The notes under the pieces were generated by a model. The model did not search any database and was not told where the DNA came from. It saw nothing but the letters and a program-made list of their open reading frames with translations. From Rhodospirillaceae bacterium (GTDB taxonomy: Bacteria; Pseudomonadota; Alphaproteobacteria; CADEGL01), in NCBI GenBank assembly GCA_018699755.1, contig JABIRQ010000174.1, positions 1 to 6,808 of the forward strand: a DNA stretch of 6,808 nt. The letters run 5' to 3'. Of the stretch, positions 5,644-6,808 are shown in pieces (position 1 is the stretch's first letter; each line of letters begins with the position of its first letter). Position numbers and translations under genes: made by a program.

Positions 5644-6402
5644 ATGGCTTTGGCGGCCGGCGAATCGGCGCGTCTGGCGGGTTTGTTGAAGGAATGCCGG
5701 CGCGCAGTGGTCTTTACCGGCGCGGGCATCAGCACGGAGTCCGGTATTCCCGATTTCCGCAGCCCCGGCGGGTTGTGGACCAAGAACAAGCCGATCGACT
5801 TCCAGGACTTCCTGGCCTCGGCCGAGACCCGGCGCGAGGCTTGGCGCCGCAAGTTCACGATGGACGAGGTGATCGTCCCGGCCGAACCAAACCGCGGCCA
5901 CCGCGCGGTCGAGAAACTGGTGCGAGATGGAAAGGTAGCGAGCGTGGTAACGCAGAACGTGGACGGGCTGCATCAAGCCTCCGGCATTCCCGACGACCGG
6001 GTCGTCGAATTGCACGGCAACACGACCTACGCCAAATGCCTCGACTGCGCCATGCGCTATGAGTTGGCGCCCTTGCGCGCCTATTTCGAGCGCCATTGCG
6101 AGGTTCATGACTGCGAGGCCTGCGGCGGCATCATCAAGACCGCGACGATTTCCTTCGGCCAGGCGATGCCCGAGGAGGAGATGCGCCTCGCCGAGTTGGA
6201 GAGCCTGGCCTGCGACCTGTTCCTCGCCGTCGGCACCTCCCTCGTCGTCTATCCGGCCGCCGGCTTTCCTGTGCTGGCCAAGCGGAACGGTGCGCGCCTG
6301 GCGATCCTCAACCGGGAATCGACGCCGCTCGACGGTCATGCCGATCTCGTGCTCAACGCCGAGATCGGCCCGACCCTGGGCGATGCCGTGAACGTCAATT
6401 GA
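5644..6402 (+). CDS. NAD-dependent protein deacylase, Sir2 family (sirtuin)
   Basis: A 252-residue complete sirtuin. It removes acyl groups from protein lysines using NAD+, releasing nicotinamide and O-acyl-ADP-ribose, in the cytoplasm. Visible elements: the NAD-binding GAGISTESGIPDFR (26-39), TQNVDGLH (103-110), catalytic H124 in ELHGN, a zinc ribbon with C132-x2-C135 and C157-x2-C160, FGQAMP (171-176, where many members have FGE-x-LP), and VGTSLVVYPAA (196-206). The Y-x2-R pair that marks desuccinylase-type sirtuins such as CobB and SIRT5 appears by rough alignment to be W67-x2-K70, so deacetylation of lysine or a small acyl range is more likely than desuccinylation. The start is secured by the strong AGGAGG. 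The YcaO-domain gene begins about 20 bases later, so the two are probably one transcript. Targets unknown. Confidence 0.93.
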   Translation: MALAAGESARLAGLLKECRRAVVFTGAGISTESGIPDFRSPGGLWTKNKPIDFQDFLASAETRREAWRRKFTMDEVIVPAEPNRGHRAVEKLVRDGKVASVVTQNVDGLHQASGIPDDRVVELHGNTTYAKCLDCAMRYELAPLRAYFERHCEVHDCEACGGIIKTATISFGQAMPEEEMRLAELESLACDLFLAVGTSLVVYPAAGFPVLAKRNGARLAILNRESTPLDGHADLVLNAEIGPTLGDAVNVN

Positions 6403-6422
6403 GCCCGGCGCCCAAAATCCCC

Positions 6423-6808
6423 ATGGCATCGACGGAGCACGATGCCGGGCTGCTGGCCCCAGTCCTGGACCTGATCGGCGAGGGCCGGCCGTTCTTCGAT
6501 CTGCGGACCCATCGGCTGGCGCGGCCCGAGCCGGATTGGTGGCTCTACGTCCTGCGGCTCGAGCGGTTCCCGCCCGGCGCGACGGCGGGGCCCTATCCCC
6601 CCGCAGCGGCGGGTTGCGCCCTCGATCCGGAGAACGCCCTGCGGCGCTGCCTGGGCGAGGCGGTCGAACGCTACACCACCTTCGGCGCGGCCGGGCGGCT
6701 GAAGCTGTCGCGGCGGCGCGCGCGCGACATGCCGCTCGCCGTGCGCTTTCCGCGCTGCGCGCTCGACGAGCCTTGCCCGCCCTGCTTCAAGGACCTCTCG
6801 CCCGACAC
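6423..6808 (+). CDS. YcaO-domain protein (azoline/thioamide-forming cyclodehydratase family), 5' part
   Basis: An open frame of 128 codons runs off the right edge. GCALDPENALRRCLGEAVERY (residues 64-84, split: GCALDPENAL, RRCLGEAVERY) is the hallmark opening of the YcaO ATP-binding domain; E79, E82 and R83 fit its first nucleotide/magnesium motif, although the serine usual four residues before the first glutamate is R75 here. YcaO proteins use ATP to activate peptide backbone amides, giving thiazolines or oxazolines in RiPPs, thioamides, or amidines; E. coli YcaO assists RimO. Residues 1-63 resemble the short N-terminal part of stand-alone or TOMM-type members. A C-x5-C-x2-C cluster (C112, C118, C121) could bind metal. 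The ATG at 6423 has no clear Shine-Dalgarno; an in-frame TTG at 6399 overlapping the sirtuin TGA is a coupled alternative. Subfamily, substrate and C-terminus are outside the window. Confidence 0.8.
   Translation, partial: MASTEHDAGLLAPVLDLIGEGRPFFDLRTHRLARPEPDWWLYVLRLERFPPGATAGPYPPAAAGCALDPENALRRCLGEAVERYTTFGAAGRLKLSRRRARDMPLAVRFPRCALDEPCPPCFKDLSPD

Overview
The window is very GC-rich DNA with tight gene packing, GTG/TTG starts and long spurious antisense frames. Together with the protein families present, this suggests an alphaproteobacterium of the Rhodospirillales type; that assignment is inference from style and content, not from a marker gene. No rRNA, tRNA, CRISPR array or transposase was recognised.

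Left end (1-431): the 3' part of an M14-type deacylase/peptidase gene on the plus strand runs head-on into the first ~70 codons of an NADPH-dependent FMN reductase gene on the minus strand. Both family matches stop at about 222-242. This is a rearrangement breakpoint or a chimeric assembly join.

Minus-strand operon (3929 down to 527): dgcN (DUF1611, D-glutamate N-acetyltransferase), dgcA (enolase-superfamily N-acetyl-D-glutamate racemase / dipeptide epimerase) and a TPR protein with a GT9/GT41-like domain. The gaps are 3 and 10 bases. The first two genes form a recognised D-glutamate catabolic pair: DgcN acetylates D-Glu and DgcA inverts the product to the L form, which can enter central metabolism. 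dgcN and dgcA lie in the same frame, separated only by a TGA and one codon.

Divergent regulatory region (3930-4329): about 400 bases without a convincing protein gene. It holds an AT-rich patch, a CRP/FNR-like palindrome (TGTGA-N6-TCACT), a -10-like hexamer at the class II distance from it, and a GC-rich leader that can fold into nested stems, a loop-to-downstream pseudoknot and a GAAA-capped hairpin. This is the best candidate here for an undescribed regulatory element.

Plus-strand genes (4330 to the end): a 12-TM MFS transporter of the monocarboxylate/oxalate-formate type, a complete zinc-binding sirtuin deacylase (Sir2), and the N-terminal 128 codons of a YcaO-domain protein starting about 20 bases after the sirtuin. 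YcaO proteins ATP-dependently cyclise or thioamidate peptide backbones, so a RiPP or protein-modification locus may begin at the right edge; the deciding genes lie outside the window.
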